This document shows, piece after piece, positions 25,895 to 34,764 of a DNA stretch of 64,000 nt. This stretch comes from CAKSUT01 sp045542335 (GTDB taxonomy: Bacteria; Bacillota; Clostridia; Oscillospirales; CAG-382): NCBI GenBank assembly GCA_045542335.1, contig JAZQKV010000064.1, positions 1 through 64,000 of the forward strand, read 5' to 3'. Position numbers and translations under genes: made by a program. The number at the start of each line of letters is the position of its first letter. Position 1 is the first letter of the stretch. Under the pieces are notes generated by a model that saw only the letters and a program-made list of their open reading frames with translations, ran no database searches and was not told where the DNA came from.

Positions 25895-27775
25895 TCAAAG
25901 CTTTGCTGCCGTTGAAACAGCGGTGTAAATTACGCTTCCATTCTTTTGTGCACCATTGTAAAGAAGTCTTTCAAGCTCAAGCTCTTCAAGCTTTTCAACT
26001 TTACCGCCAAGATAGTTGTCAACTCTTGCTTTAGCGGTTTTGAGCCTTGCGGCAACGCCGCCGACACGAATGTCAAACACCTCAAACCCTACAGGCTTGT
26101 AGTTGGCATAGAAAAATTCCCGGTAGCTGTCCATATATTCGTCGCAAAGTCTGATTGCCTCGGGAATAACCTCGTCTGAAAGGCGCTTAAGCTCTGCCTT
26201 GTTTCCACTTCTGTAGGCGCGGATAAGCTTGTTGCCAAGAGAGCCCTTGACACTCAAAAAGCGGCCGAGACACGCATATACTTTAAACATATCAGAAAAA
26301 GCATTACCCTTGTCTGCTGCTTGTTGCATTTTTTTCGCAAAGGCGGAATAATGGCTGTCGGAGTCAATGTTTTCATAGTTCTTGTCAAACATTCCAAGCA
26401 TAACATCCTGATAAAGCATATGGCGAGAGGGGGAATAACGCTCAATATTTGCATTTTCGTCCGAATAGCCGGGGATGGTGTCAATTTCGGAAATTGCGTC
26501 AAAATCACAGAGTTCTGCCTGCATTGCAAAGTTGAACATTTCTTCAACCTGTGCCTTGTCGGGGTTTTCTGAATAGCCATGCTCTGAATAGATAAAAGCA
26601 CCCGGAAGAACGGAATAAGGAGTGCTTTCACGGCAGTCATCACCCCATATTGTGCAGAAAACTTTGCGGACTCCCGTGTCTTTGCACGCACGAAGAGCAT
26701 CGTTGTTGTTTCTTTCTGTAAACTCTTTCATATAGCCAAGACCATAAGAGTTTGCGGAAGCACCTGCGTAGAAAACATCTCCGAAGCATTTGAGATGCTT
26801 TTTGGCATTGGCATACACAAAATCATAGTTGTGGTAATAGTCCCAGTAAACAAAACCCATGTCCTTGTAAGGAATAAGTCCCGAAGCTTCAAGATCGGGT
26901 TCAACGTCAATGGGAGGATGATAGCTGTTGTCCGGTGAAGCAGCTCTGAAATACATATCGTCCCACATGAACGCATAGTATCCTAGACGGTCTATAATCT
27001 CATGAAGCTTTTCCATATGGTGTTGGAAAATTTCGTTTTTGGGCGTGTATCCGAAACGGCGGATATAGTTGCCCTGACCAAGCCCCCATGCCTCGTCAAG
27101 TCCGATGTGAACTTTGTTTGTGCGAAGCGGTTTCATTGCCGAGGTGATAATCTTCTCCACAAGAGCGTATGTGCGCTCATCTCCCACAAGGAGAGTGCGG
27201 TCATCGTCGCTCATGCTCTTGTATCTGTCCCATCTCATAAGACAGGGAAGATGAGAAAGAGTCTGAATACAGGGAATGACCTCAACGCCAAGCGCATAAG
27301 CGAAATTGTCAATCTCACGGAGCTCGTCATAAGTGTATTTCGGGCGCATATATCCGAAATATTTCTCCCCCTCAACCTCCATGCAGTCCTCAACGTAAAG
27401 CATAAAAGCATTAAGTCCCGCCGTCGCAAGACAGAGAATTGTTTCGCAAGCTTTCTTTACACTCAAAAACGCCGATGCCTGACCGAAATCAAACATAACA
27501 CCGTTGAAATCGAAGAAGGAGGTTTCGGAAAGGTTGAAGCTTTTGTTTTCAAAGTTCATGAGCAGCTTTGAAAGAGCTCTGAAAATCTGAACATCCTCGG
27601 AAACCGTTATGTCTGCCTGAGAGCCGTTGCGGCAGATTACAAGGCGTTTGTCGTCCTTGTTGTATTTAATGTTTACGGTAAGCTCACCGTCGAACGACTT
27701 GCAGTATTTTTGTGTATATGCGCAAAGTCCGTTTGTGAGATGCTTGGGTAAACCGGTTGTTGTTATTTTAAGCAT
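25895..27775 (-). CDS. Cytoplasmic GH20 beta-N-acetylhexosaminidase
   Basis: GH20 enzymes release terminal GlcNAc or GalNAc by substrate-assisted catalysis. The 626-residue protein has the hallmark HIGLDEAWGLG (HxGxDE, with the Asp-Glu pair) at about residues 221-231, a small non-catalytic N-terminal domain, and the barrel tryptophans in YAFMWDDMYF and FVYWDYY. There is no signal peptide, so it should act on imported chitobiose- or glycan-type fragments. It overlaps the end of nagA by 8 bases, showing one operon. The C-terminal 150 residues are helical. Confidence 0.88.
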   Translation of the reverse strand: MLKITTTGLPKHLTNGLCAYTQKYCKSFDGELTVNIKYNKDDKRLVICRNGSQADITVSEDVQIFRALSKLLMNFENKSFNLSETSFFDFNGVMFDFGQASAFLSVKKACETILCLATAGLNAFMLYVEDCMEVEGEKYFGYMRPKYTYDELREIDNFAYALGVEVIPCIQTLSHLPCLMRWDRYKSMSDDDRTLLVGDERTYALVEKIITSAMKPLRTNKVHIGLDEAWGLGQGNYIRRFGYTPKNEIFQHHMEKLHEIIDRLGYYAFMWDDMYFRAASPDNSYHPPIDVEPDLEASGLIPYKDMGFVYWDYYHNYDFVYANAKKHLKCFGDVFYAGASANSYGLGYMKEFTERNNNDALRACKDTGVRKVFCTIWGDDCRESTPYSVLPGAFIYSEHGYSENPDKAQVEEMFNFAMQAELCDFDAISEIDTIPGYSDENANIERYSPSRHMLYQDVMLGMFDKNYENIDSDSHYSAFAKKMQQAADKGNAFSDMFKVYACLGRFLSVKGSLGNKLIRAYRSGNKAELKRLSDEVIPEAIRLCDEYMDSYREFFYANYKPVGFEVFDIRVGGVAARLKTAKARVDNYLGGKVEKLEELELERLLYNGAQKNGSVIYTAVSTAAKL

Positions 27776-28967
27776 TTGATTTCTCCTGTCGTATAATTCT
27801 TCCCATTGAGATTACGCCGCAAATCGAAAAATCGTCCTTGCGTGCAATGACAATGTCGGCATCCTTGCCCTCGGTAATGCTACCCTTTGTGCTGTCAATT
27901 CCCATTAGCTTTGACGGAGCAAGGCTCATAAGCTCTGCGATTTTCGGCAAGGGGAGATTGGTGTTTTGACACACGTTTTTAAAGACAATTTCACTTGTGG
28001 CAATGCTTCCTGCAAAAAACGTCCTGTCCGGAAGCTTTGCAACGCCGCCCTCAACAATAACCCTGTTTTCGGGGAGCATTTCGCCGAGATAGCTTTCTGT
28101 TACGCCGTCCTGACCTGCGGCACGCATTGCATCTGTAACAAGCGAAACCGTGAAAGGCTGTTTGAACTTTGCTGCCATCATAATTGTCTGCGGAGAAATG
28201 TGAAGACCATCGCCGATAAGCTCAAAGTTCATACCGTCAATAAGGTATGCTGCCTCGGCAATACACGCCTGAACTTTTTCGTTTATCTTGTGTGCCCAGG
28301 GAGCAGCGCAATGAAGATGTGTTATATGATTGAAAAAGCCCTCATTGTAAGCTTTTTCTACTTCTCCGAAAAGCGCATCGCTGTGAGCGACGGAGATTAC
28401 TGCACCGCTTTGGTGAAAGCGTTTTCCTGCCTCAATTGCGCCGTCGTTTTCCGGGGCAATACCAATGCGCTTTATAACGTCTGCGCCGGCACCAAGAAGC
28501 CTGTCAACATTTTCCACGGTTGGCGGAACAATGCGTGACTTGTTTTGCGCACCGCTTTGCTTGAGGGAGAGAAACGGTCCCTCAAGGTGAAGTCCGGGCA
28601 CGGTACAGGGGAAATCTTCGCTGTCCTTTAAAGTGCGGAAAAGGGCGATGAGCTGTTCAAGCTTGTATATCTCGGAGGACACGGCTGTGGGATAAATGGT
28701 GGTCGTGCCGTGAAAGGCGTGAGTTTCAAGCACTTTCATAAAGCTTTCACGGGTAAGATCCATGAAATCCGCACCGCCACCGCCGTGGATATGGTTATCC
28801 ACAAAACCGGGCAATACATAGCATCCTGAAGCATCAATGATATATACATCATCGCTTGCCGGATTATCGCAAATCGCTGTGATTTTGTCGTCGGAGAGTT
28901 CAACACAGCATTTTTTTACACTGTCTTGCAAAACCACATCGGCGTTTTTAATAATTATTCTTTTCAT
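27768..28967 (-). CDS. nagA: N-acetylglucosamine-6-phosphate deacetylase
   Basis: NagA converts GlcNAc-6-phosphate to glucosamine-6-phosphate. The 399 residues show the amidohydrolase fold: DNHIHGGGG at 58-65, the metal-binding Glu in GLHLEGPFLS (E129), His in SVAHSDALF (H195), THLHCAAPW (about 217), and the catalytic Asp in LVTDAMRAAG. The usual THLFNAM is replaced by THLHCAAPW, an oddity. Between NagB-like and NagA there is a hairpin with a T run. Downstream GH20 overlaps its stop. Confidence 0.92.
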   Translation of the reverse strand: MKRIIIKNADVVLQDSVKKCCVELSDDKITAICDNPASDDVYIIDASGCYVLPGFVDNHIHGGGGADFMDLTRESFMKVLETHAFHGTTTIYPTAVSSEIYKLEQLIALFRTLKDSEDFPCTVPGLHLEGPFLSLKQSGAQNKSRIVPPTVENVDRLLGAGADVIKRIGIAPENDGAIEAGKRFHQSGAVISVAHSDALFGEVEKAYNEGFFNHITHLHCAAPWAHKINEKVQACIAEAAYLIDGMNFELIGDGLHISPQTIMMAAKFKQPFTVSLVTDAMRAAGQDGVTESYLGEMLPENRVIVEGGVAKLPDRTFFAGSIATSEIVFKNVCQNTNLPLPKIAELMSLAPSKLMGIDSTKGSITEGKDADIVIARKDDFSICGVISMGRIIRQEKSNA

Positions 28968-28990
28968 AATTTAAATACCTTCCGTAGGAG

Positions 28991-29030
28991 AAAAACGGCG
29001 AAGCTTCCGAATTAAAAAGGAGATTCGCCG
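28991..29030 (-). terminator. Intra-operon hairpin with T run before nagA
   Basis: On the minus strand CGGCGAA pairs with TTCGCCG around a 21-base loop and is followed by TTTTT, in the 92-base gap between the NagB-like and NagA genes. It may cause partial termination, lowering nagA and GH20 expression. Confidence 0.55.
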
Positions 29031-29059
29031 CTGTCTTTTGAATAATTCTGAAGTATTTC

Positions 29060-29914
29060 TTATTTGTTATATACTCTGATTTCGGGGATGGGACAATCAA
29101 GGGCAACATAGGAGGCATAAAGTTTTGCATCGGGATGATTTCTGAACAAAGAACAGGGAACAGCAGGAGTTATGTCGCCGTGGAGAATCTTTCTGAGTGC
29201 ACCTGCATTCCAGTCTCTCGGCATACACATTCTCACCTTTTTTGCCATGTTCATTTCTTTCATGCCAACGGTGATGCAATATTTCGGAATAGCATCAAGG
29301 TTGCCGCCGCAGTTCATGAAGCAGTTAACCGTGATTGTCTCTCTGGAAACGGGAAGAACACGGGTGGGTCTGTTCAAAAATTCCTCGGCTGTGCAGGCTT
29401 CACCGGGTTCCGGCGGCTCGTTGAAGGCAAAGTGACCGTTGATACCAACTCCACCCCATGCCATGTCAAGCTTGCCGTATTTTTCGTTTATTTCCATAAC
29501 ATAACCGGGATTTTTGGGATCGGGGAAGATTCTGTTTTCGGGGAGGACATTGAGCTCGTCTTTGATAAGACCATAGAAAATTCTGTCCATTCCTCCTCTG
29601 AAGGAGAGGGGATCATCCTTTGCGATATATGTGTTTTCATCGGCAAGATACTCGTCCATATTGATGAAAACGCAATTCTTGAGGCTCACGTTATATTTGT
29701 TCACAAGATAAACAAGTCTTGCGTAAGGTCCGAGAGGGCCGTAGGGAACAACCATAACGGTGGGTTCGCCTTTTTTGTTGTTTTCTTCAATCACTTCAAG
29801 AACTTCAATTGCAACCTTCCAGTAAATGTCATGCTCGGTTTCGCACTTTTCAAGTGCAATTGTGCTTCCTTTACCAACCTCAGACGGCGGAATTCTGAAA
29901 ATGTCCATGTTCAT
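29060..29914 (-). CDS. Glucosamine-6-phosphate deaminase-like protein
   Basis: The 284-residue product belongs to the NagB/6-phosphogluconolactonase family. NagB turns glucosamine-6-phosphate into fructose-6-phosphate and ammonia. The family motif is clear (MAWGGVGINGHFAFNEPPEP), as is FINMDEYL with its acidic pair. It is longer than typical NagB (about 240-265) and has an insertion after the core, so it could be a paralogue with a related substrate. It lies between an oxidoreductase gene and nagA. Confidence 0.85.
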   Translation of the reverse strand: MNMDIFRIPPSEVGKGSTIALEKCETEHDIYWKVAIEVLEVIEENNKKGEPTVMVVPYGPLGPYARLVYLVNKYNVSLKNCVFINMDEYLADENTYIAKDDPLSFRGGMDRIFYGLIKDELNVLPENRIFPDPKNPGYVMEINEKYGKLDMAWGGVGINGHFAFNEPPEPGEACTAEEFLNRPTRVLPVSRETITVNCFMNCGGNLDAIPKYCITVGMKEMNMAKKVRMCMPRDWNAGALRKILHGDITPAVPCSLFRNHPDAKLYASYVALDCPIPEIRVYNK

Positions 29915-29960
29915 GTTAAAATCTCCTTTATAATAGTATTTTATTGTTGGCTTTTATGTG

Positions 29961-29985
29961 GCAACACCCCAAAGACAGGTGTTGC
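29961..29985 (-). promoter_or_regulatory. Intercistronic hairpin between oxidoreductase and NagB-like genes
   Basis: GCAACACC and GGTGTTGC form a perfect 8-bp stem with a 9-base loop in the 80-base gap. No T run follows on the minus strand, so it is more likely an mRNA stability or processing element than a terminator. Confidence 0.4.
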
Positions 29986-29994
29986 ATATTTCAT

Positions 29995-31128
29995 TTACAC
30001 ATTTACAAAAATATGTTTTTCGGCACTTTTCTTTGCCGCAAGACAAAGCTTTGCGGAAAAAATGCCGTCGTTCAAGTCGCAGGCGGACACGCCACCCTCA
30101 AGGACGGATATGAAATCGTTGACGAGAAAACTGTCGCCGCCAAAGTGGTCGTTACCGCTTTTTATTTCAAAGGTTTCGGAGGAGTCGTTGAAGTGCCTGT
30201 GAAGAATGACATGGTTTTTGACCCAGTCAAATTCAACTGTGCCAAGGTGACCGATAAGTCTTGCACCCCTTGCACCGGCTCCCTTTCTCGCAACAAAGTT
30301 TTGGGTGTAAACTGCATGAACTCCGTTTTCATAAATGATAATGGCGCTGTCACTGTCCTCAATTGTTGCATCCTTGCCGTAAACGCAATGGTCAAAGGGG
30401 GAGGTATCGCGGTTTGTGATGGGGGTGTAATCGGGACAGGTGACCTTTTTGTCACAGCTTCGACAGAATTTTCCCTCCGGCTCGCTCTGCCCGAAAATTA
30501 CGCTTGAGCTTACGGCACAAATGCTCACCGGCTTGAGACCGCAAAGGTCGTTTATATAGTCGAAATCGTGTGTGGATTTTTGCAGGAACTGACCTGCTGT
30601 TTCACCGGCATCTCTGTACCACTTGTGATAGTAACCAATTCCGTAGCTCACATTGTTCCACGCTTGTATCTGCGAAAGTTTTCCGATTGCGCCTGAAGCA
30701 ATTATCTCCTTGACCTTGTTCACATGAGCTGTCATGCGAAGCGGAAATGAAACCGTCACTCTCCTTGCTGCATCGGGAAACTTTTGAGCAAGGGCGCAAA
30801 GTGTGTCAAGATCGTCCTCATTTGTGCAAACCGGTTTTTCGAGGTAAAGCGGAATTCCCCTTTCAATAACTTTTTTTGCAAGAGACGTGTGCAGGGAACA
30901 GCGTGTGCCGATGCAAACACCGTCGGGCTTTACAGCTGAAAGCATGGAGTCCGCATCGGGGAAAAACATAATTTCCGATATATCGTACCCTTGCTCTGTA
31001 AGCTCCTTTTTTATCTCGTCAATTCTTGGATCTGCAATGTAAGAAATACAGCATTTTCCCGTTTTGACAAGCAGATTTGAAATGTGTGTCATTCGGGAAC
31101 CTCTGCCTATAATGCCAAGCTTGAACAT
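29995..31128 (-). CDS. Gfo/Idh/MocA family oxidoreductase
   Basis: The 377-residue NAD(P)-dependent enzyme has the N-terminal Rossmann motif (LGIIGRGSRMTHISNLL), the YLEKPVCT motif at about residue 94 with the catalytic Lys, and the C-terminal alpha/beta domain. Between about residues 216 and 242 a CRSCDKKVTC stretch plus a later Cys suggests a bound metal or structural site seen in some relatives. It leads the amino-sugar operon, so it may oxidise or epimerise a sugar feeding the NagB/NagA steps; the substrate is not known. Confidence 0.82.
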   Translation of the reverse strand: MFKLGIIGRGSRMTHISNLLVKTGKCCISYIADPRIDEIKKELTEQGYDISEIMFFPDADSMLSAVKPDGVCIGTRCSLHTSLAKKVIERGIPLYLEKPVCTNEDDLDTLCALAQKFPDAARRVTVSFPLRMTAHVNKVKEIIASGAIGKLSQIQAWNNVSYGIGYYHKWYRDAGETAGQFLQKSTHDFDYINDLCGLKPVSICAVSSSVIFGQSEPEGKFCRSCDKKVTCPDYTPITNRDTSPFDHCVYGKDATIEDSDSAIIIYENGVHAVYTQNFVARKGAGARGARLIGHLGTVEFDWVKNHVILHRHFNDSSETFEIKSGNDHFGGDSFLVNDFISVLEGGVSACDLNDGIFSAKLCLAAKKSAEKHIFVNV

Positions 31129-31181
31129 AAAAACCTCCGAAATAATACAATTGAAAAAGCATAGATGCTCTTTCTACTTTT

Positions 31182-31187
31182 ATTATA
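31182..31187 (-). promoter_or_regulatory. Likely -10 box of the amino-sugar operon
   Basis: On the minus strand a perfect TATAAT stands 53 bases upstream of the oxidoreductase ATG. No recognisable -35 is found at 16-18 bases, which fits a promoter needing an activator, probably the divergent AraC protein. Confidence 0.45.
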
Positions 31188-31265
31188 TAAGTATAAATCA
31201 ATTATATATCCTCTGACCCAAAAAGAAAAGTAACAATAATGCTGAAAAATAGCACAAATCTGCTA

Positions 31266-31294
31266 TTGCAAAAAAGCAAAAGGTGTGATATAAT
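31266..31294 (+). promoter_or_regulatory. Promoter of the first AraC gene
   Basis: TTGCAA and TATAAT are separated by 17 bases. The transcript would begin near 31301, which rules out the ATG at 31239 as a translation start. Confidence 0.75.
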
Positions 31295-31328
31295 AGGGTA
31301 TAAACATAATTTGAAACGAGGCAATCAA

Positions 31329-32144
31329 TTGTATCACAACGAATTTGAACCGGTTGACAAGTATCTGAGGGTAAATAACTGCGCGATTCAGTATCTCGGC
31401 GACACAGACCATTTAAGAATACGTCCGAACGGACGGCGTGATTTTCACATTCTCTATATCATGAGTGGAACTTGCCATGCTGTCGTCGGCGGAACCGGTT
31501 ACACAGCAACCGAGGGAATGGTCATTCTTTTTCGCCCCGGAGAAAGACAGGAATACAGGTTTTTCAAACAGGACGATTCTGTTTCATTGTATATTCATTT
31601 TTGCGGTACGGGTTGCGAGGAATACCTTAAAAATCTTGGACTTTACGAACTTGGGTGTTTTTATGTGGGAAAAGAAAATGCCCTTGTGAATGCGCTTGAA
31701 AGCATGGTGCTTGCAAATGAACTTGGAGAAAGGGACGAGGATGTGTGCGCAAGCTATTTTCATCTTGCGCTTGCTCTTATGGCAAGGTCTGTGAAATATG
31801 GGACAGAGGCAAAACGGGTTGACGCAGTAGGAACGGCTGTTGAGTATATTGCCCGAAATCTTGCGGAAAACCGCCCAACAGAGTTTTATGCCGCCATGTG
31901 CCATATGTCCAAGAGCAGATTTGAGCATATTTTCAAGGAAATAATGGGCGTTGCGCCGAGAACTTATATTTTGAAATCCCGTGTTGATGCGGCAAAACGC
32001 CTTGTTGAAAACACGGATCTTTCCAATTGGGAGATTGCCGAAAGAGTTGGAATTGACGATCCGAATTATTTCGCGCGTGTCTTTAAGAAGTATGCCGGAA
32101 TGACCGTTGGAGCATGGCGCAGGAAGAATTCTCATATTGTTTAA
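31329..32144 (+). CDS. AraC family transcriptional regulator (amino-sugar operon)
   Basis: The 271-residue protein has an N-terminal cupin-like sensing domain (about residues 15-110; PNGRRDFHILYIMSG, RPGERQEYRFF) and a C-terminal pair of helix-turn-helix motifs (MSKSRFEHIFKEIMG; NWEIAERVGIDDPNYFARVF). It is divergent from the amino-sugar operon and probably activates it. I chose the TTG start because the promoter lies downstream of the alternative ATG, and GAGG precedes the TTG by 8 bases. TTG is a weaker start, so the exact first residue is uncertain. Confidence 0.88.
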   Translation: MYHNEFEPVDKYLRVNNCAIQYLGDTDHLRIRPNGRRDFHILYIMSGTCHAVVGGTGYTATEGMVILFRPGERQEYRFFKQDDSVSLYIHFCGTGCEEYLKNLGLYELGCFYVGKENALVNALESMVLANELGERDEDVCASYFHLALALMARSVKYGTEAKRVDAVGTAVEYIARNLAENRPTEFYAAMCHMSKSRFEHIFKEIMGVAPRTYILKSRVDAAKRLVENTDLSNWEIAERVGIDDPNYFARVFKKYAGMTVGAWRRKNSHIV

Positions 32145-32199
32145 TGAAATTGTACAATATGCACAAAAAACTCTTGAAAATTATGAGCAATATTACATA

Positions 32200-32228
32200 T
32201 TGCATAAATCTGCAAATTGTAGTATAAT
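32200..32228 (+). promoter_or_regulatory. Promoter of the EF-G2 gene
   Basis: TTGCAT and TATAAT are separated by 17 bases. The predicted start near 32235 leaves a leader of about 150 bases with no recognised riboswitch or small gene. Confidence 0.72.
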
Positions 32229-32387
32229 AGTAACAGTATACGGAAGTTAGCATTTTTCAGTTGTATCCATGAGGAATATTTCAGTTTTCCAAAACAGGTC
32301 ATGCAAAAGGTTCTATGTTGCTTTGTACACTAATAAGTATAATTTCGGTGAAACAAAAATCCATCACCGCAGGAAGGAGAATTTTCA

Positions 32388-34463
32388 ATGGCGAATTTAA
32401 GCACAACAGTAGATAAAATAAGGAACGTGGCACTTTTGGGTCACGGCGGAAACGGAAAGACCTCTTTGACAGAGGCTATGCTTTATCTCGCAAAGGAAAC
32501 AGACAGATTAGGAAAGGTTGCCGACGGAAACACAGTGTCCGACTATGACCCCGAAGAAATCAAGAGAAAGTTCTCTCTTTCCGCTTCTGTTGCTCCGTTT
32601 TACTGGAAAGAAAAGAAGATTAACATAATTGATTGCCCCGGCTATCTTGATTTTGTGGGCGAAGCAGTTCAGGCTCTGAGAGTTTGCGGATGCGCACTTA
32701 TCGTTATGGACGCAAAGAGTGGCGTTGACGTTGGAAGTGAGCTTGCATGGGATTATGCAACAGAGGCTCAGGTTCCTAAGGCGTTCTTTATCAACAAGAT
32801 GGACGACGAAAACGCAAACTTCGGTAACACACTTGAGGAAATGCGTGAAAAGTTCGGTCTTGCGGTTTGCCCCATTGCAATTCCGATTATCGTTGACAGA
32901 AAGCCTCTTGGTTATGCTGACCTTGTTGAAATGAAGGGTTATGAATATGCAAGCGGCGGCGCAGTTAAGCCTATGGATATCCCCGAAGCAAGCATGGAAA
33001 AGATCAACCGCTTCAGAGACATGCTTATGGAGTCCCTTGCAGAAACCTCCGATGAACTCATGGAAAAGTATTTTGCAGGCGAGGACTTTACACTTGACGA
33101 AATGCATAAGGCTCTTGCAGATGGCATTATCGCCGGCACAATTGCCCCCGTTATGGTCGGCTCTTGCGCAACTCTTGCAGGTATCACAGAGCTTATGAAC
33201 GTTATTGCGGCATCTTTCCCGTCTCCCACGGAAAGAAAGCCCGAAAAGGATGCCGACGGAGAATTCATGCCCTCCGGTCCCGCTGTTCCCACATCTGTAT
33301 TTGTATTTAAGACAGTTGCAGACCCGTTTGTTGGTAAGATGTCCTATTTCAAGGTTATGAGTGGTAGCCTTAAGAAAGACACAGTTCTCGGAAATCTCAC
33401 AACCGGTCAGCAGGAAAAGTTTGCTCATATTTACGTTATAAAGGGCAAGAAGCAGGTTGAAACAGATGAGCTTTGCTGCGGCGACATCGGTGTAACAACA
33501 AAGCTTGTTTACACAAATACCAACGACACTCTCGGCGGCACACGTCCTTATAAGAAGATCGAGTATCCCGAACCTTTCCTTAACAAAGCGGTTAACCCCA
33601 AGGCAAAGGGCGATGAGGACAAGATTTCCTCCGGTATTTCCAAGCTTCTCGAAGAAGACCTCACAATCAAATTTGAAAATAACGCAGAAACCAAGCAGAT
33701 GGTTCTCTATGGTCTCGGCGAACAGCACCTTGACATAATCCTTGCAAAGCTCAAGACACGCTTTGGCGTTTCTGTTGACCTTTCAACACCCATTATTGCA
33801 TACCGTGAAACAATCAAGAAGAGTGTTCAGGTTGAAGGTAAACACAAGAAGCAGTCCGGTGGTAGCGGACAGTATGGTCACGTTAAGATTACATTCTCTC
33901 CCGGCGAAGCAGACGGCCTCACATTTACACAGAGCGTTGTCGGCGGAAGCGTGCCCAAGGGATATTATCCCGCAGTTGAAAAGGGCCTTCAGGAAGCAAT
34001 GCTCAAGGGCGTTCTTGCAGGTTACCCTGTTGTAAATCTTGCGGCAGACCTGTTTGACGGTTCATATCACCCTGTTGACTCCAATGAAATCTCCTTTAAG
34101 CTTGCGGCAAAGCTCGCTTATAAAGAAGGTCTTCCCAAGGCCAACCCCGTTATTCTTGAACCCGTTGGCTCTTTGTTTGTTACCATTCCCGACAGCCTTG
34201 TTGGTGATGTTATTGGTGACCTCAACAAGAGAAGAGGCAGAGTTATCGGTATGACTCCTGCTGACGGCAAGAAAGCATACACAGTTGTTGAAGCTGAGGT
34301 TCCCACCTCCGAAATGGGCGACTATACAATAAATCTTCGTGCAATGTCACAGGGCAGAGGTAAGTTCGTGTTCAGATTCCTGCGCTATGATGAAGCTCCC
34401 GGTCAGGTTTCCGTTAAGGTTATCGAAGAAGCAAAGAAGAGAGCAGAGGCTGAAGAAAAGTAA
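32388..34463 (+). CDS. Elongation factor G-like GTPase (EF-G2 type)
   Basis: The 691-residue product has all five EF-G domains, with GTPase motifs GHGGNGKTS (18-26), DCPGYLDF (82-89) and NKMD (136-139). The GHGGNGKTS loop and Tyr86 in place of the switch II His of classical EF-G (DTPGHVDF) are typical of the FusA2/EF-G2 side branch, not the main translocase. Family members' function is not settled; ribosome-dependent GTPase activity or a role in recycling or stress is possible. The main fusA should lie elsewhere. GCAGGAAGGAG precedes the ATG and a terminator follows. Confidence 0.88.
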   Translation: MANLSTTVDKIRNVALLGHGGNGKTSLTEAMLYLAKETDRLGKVADGNTVSDYDPEEIKRKFSLSASVAPFYWKEKKINIIDCPGYLDFVGEAVQALRVCGCALIVMDAKSGVDVGSELAWDYATEAQVPKAFFINKMDDENANFGNTLEEMREKFGLAVCPIAIPIIVDRKPLGYADLVEMKGYEYASGGAVKPMDIPEASMEKINRFRDMLMESLAETSDELMEKYFAGEDFTLDEMHKALADGIIAGTIAPVMVGSCATLAGITELMNVIAASFPSPTERKPEKDADGEFMPSGPAVPTSVFVFKTVADPFVGKMSYFKVMSGSLKKDTVLGNLTTGQQEKFAHIYVIKGKKQVETDELCCGDIGVTTKLVYTNTNDTLGGTRPYKKIEYPEPFLNKAVNPKAKGDEDKISSGISKLLEEDLTIKFENNAETKQMVLYGLGEQHLDIILAKLKTRFGVSVDLSTPIIAYRETIKKSVQVEGKHKKQSGGSGQYGHVKITFSPGEADGLTFTQSVVGGSVPKGYYPAVEKGLQEAMLKGVLAGYPVVNLAADLFDGSYHPVDSNEISFKLAAKLAYKEGLPKANPVILEPVGSLFVTIPDSLVGDVIGDLNKRRGRVIGMTPADGKKAYTVVEAEVPTSEMGDYTINLRAMSQGRGKFVFRFLRYDEAPGQVSVKVIEEAKKRAEAEEK

Positions 34464-34510
34464 TAATCTTGCGGCTTAACAAAGGCTAATAAGTGATTTA
34501 AAGCTTTATG

Positions 34511-34543
34511 AGTGGTTCCGATTTGATTCGGAGCCACTTTTTT
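34511..34543 (+). terminator. Terminator of the EF-G2 gene
   Basis: GTGGTTCCG and CGGAGCCAC form a 9-bp stem with one G-T pair, followed by TTTTTTG. The rest of the 301-base gap to the activase gene is AT-rich, with a TATAAT at 34724-34729 but no good -35. Confidence 0.85.
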
Positions 34544-34764
34544 GCATATATAAACAATATGTGCTGAGAAAATCACATAAAATTACCATTTTCGACTTCT
34601 TAACGCAATCTTAACATCCAAAGCAGAAAATGGCTTGAAAAGGCAAAAAAGTTTTCAGAATGTCGCAATTCAATTAATGTTTTGGTTGTACCATATATTT
34701 TATGGAAAGATGCTTATATATTATATAATAACAGTGTATTTTTAAATGAATTTAAGAGGTAGAA

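Noticed and set aside
31239..31328. Extra 30 residues at the N terminus of the first AraC protein
   Set aside because: The predicted promoter (TTGCAA-17-TATAAT) lies inside this stretch, so the mRNA starts later; the residues also lack AraC character.
34690..34698. A third ACCATATAT copy before the activase gene
   Set aside because: It is single and in very AT-rich sequence, far from any AraC gene; chance is the simplest explanation.
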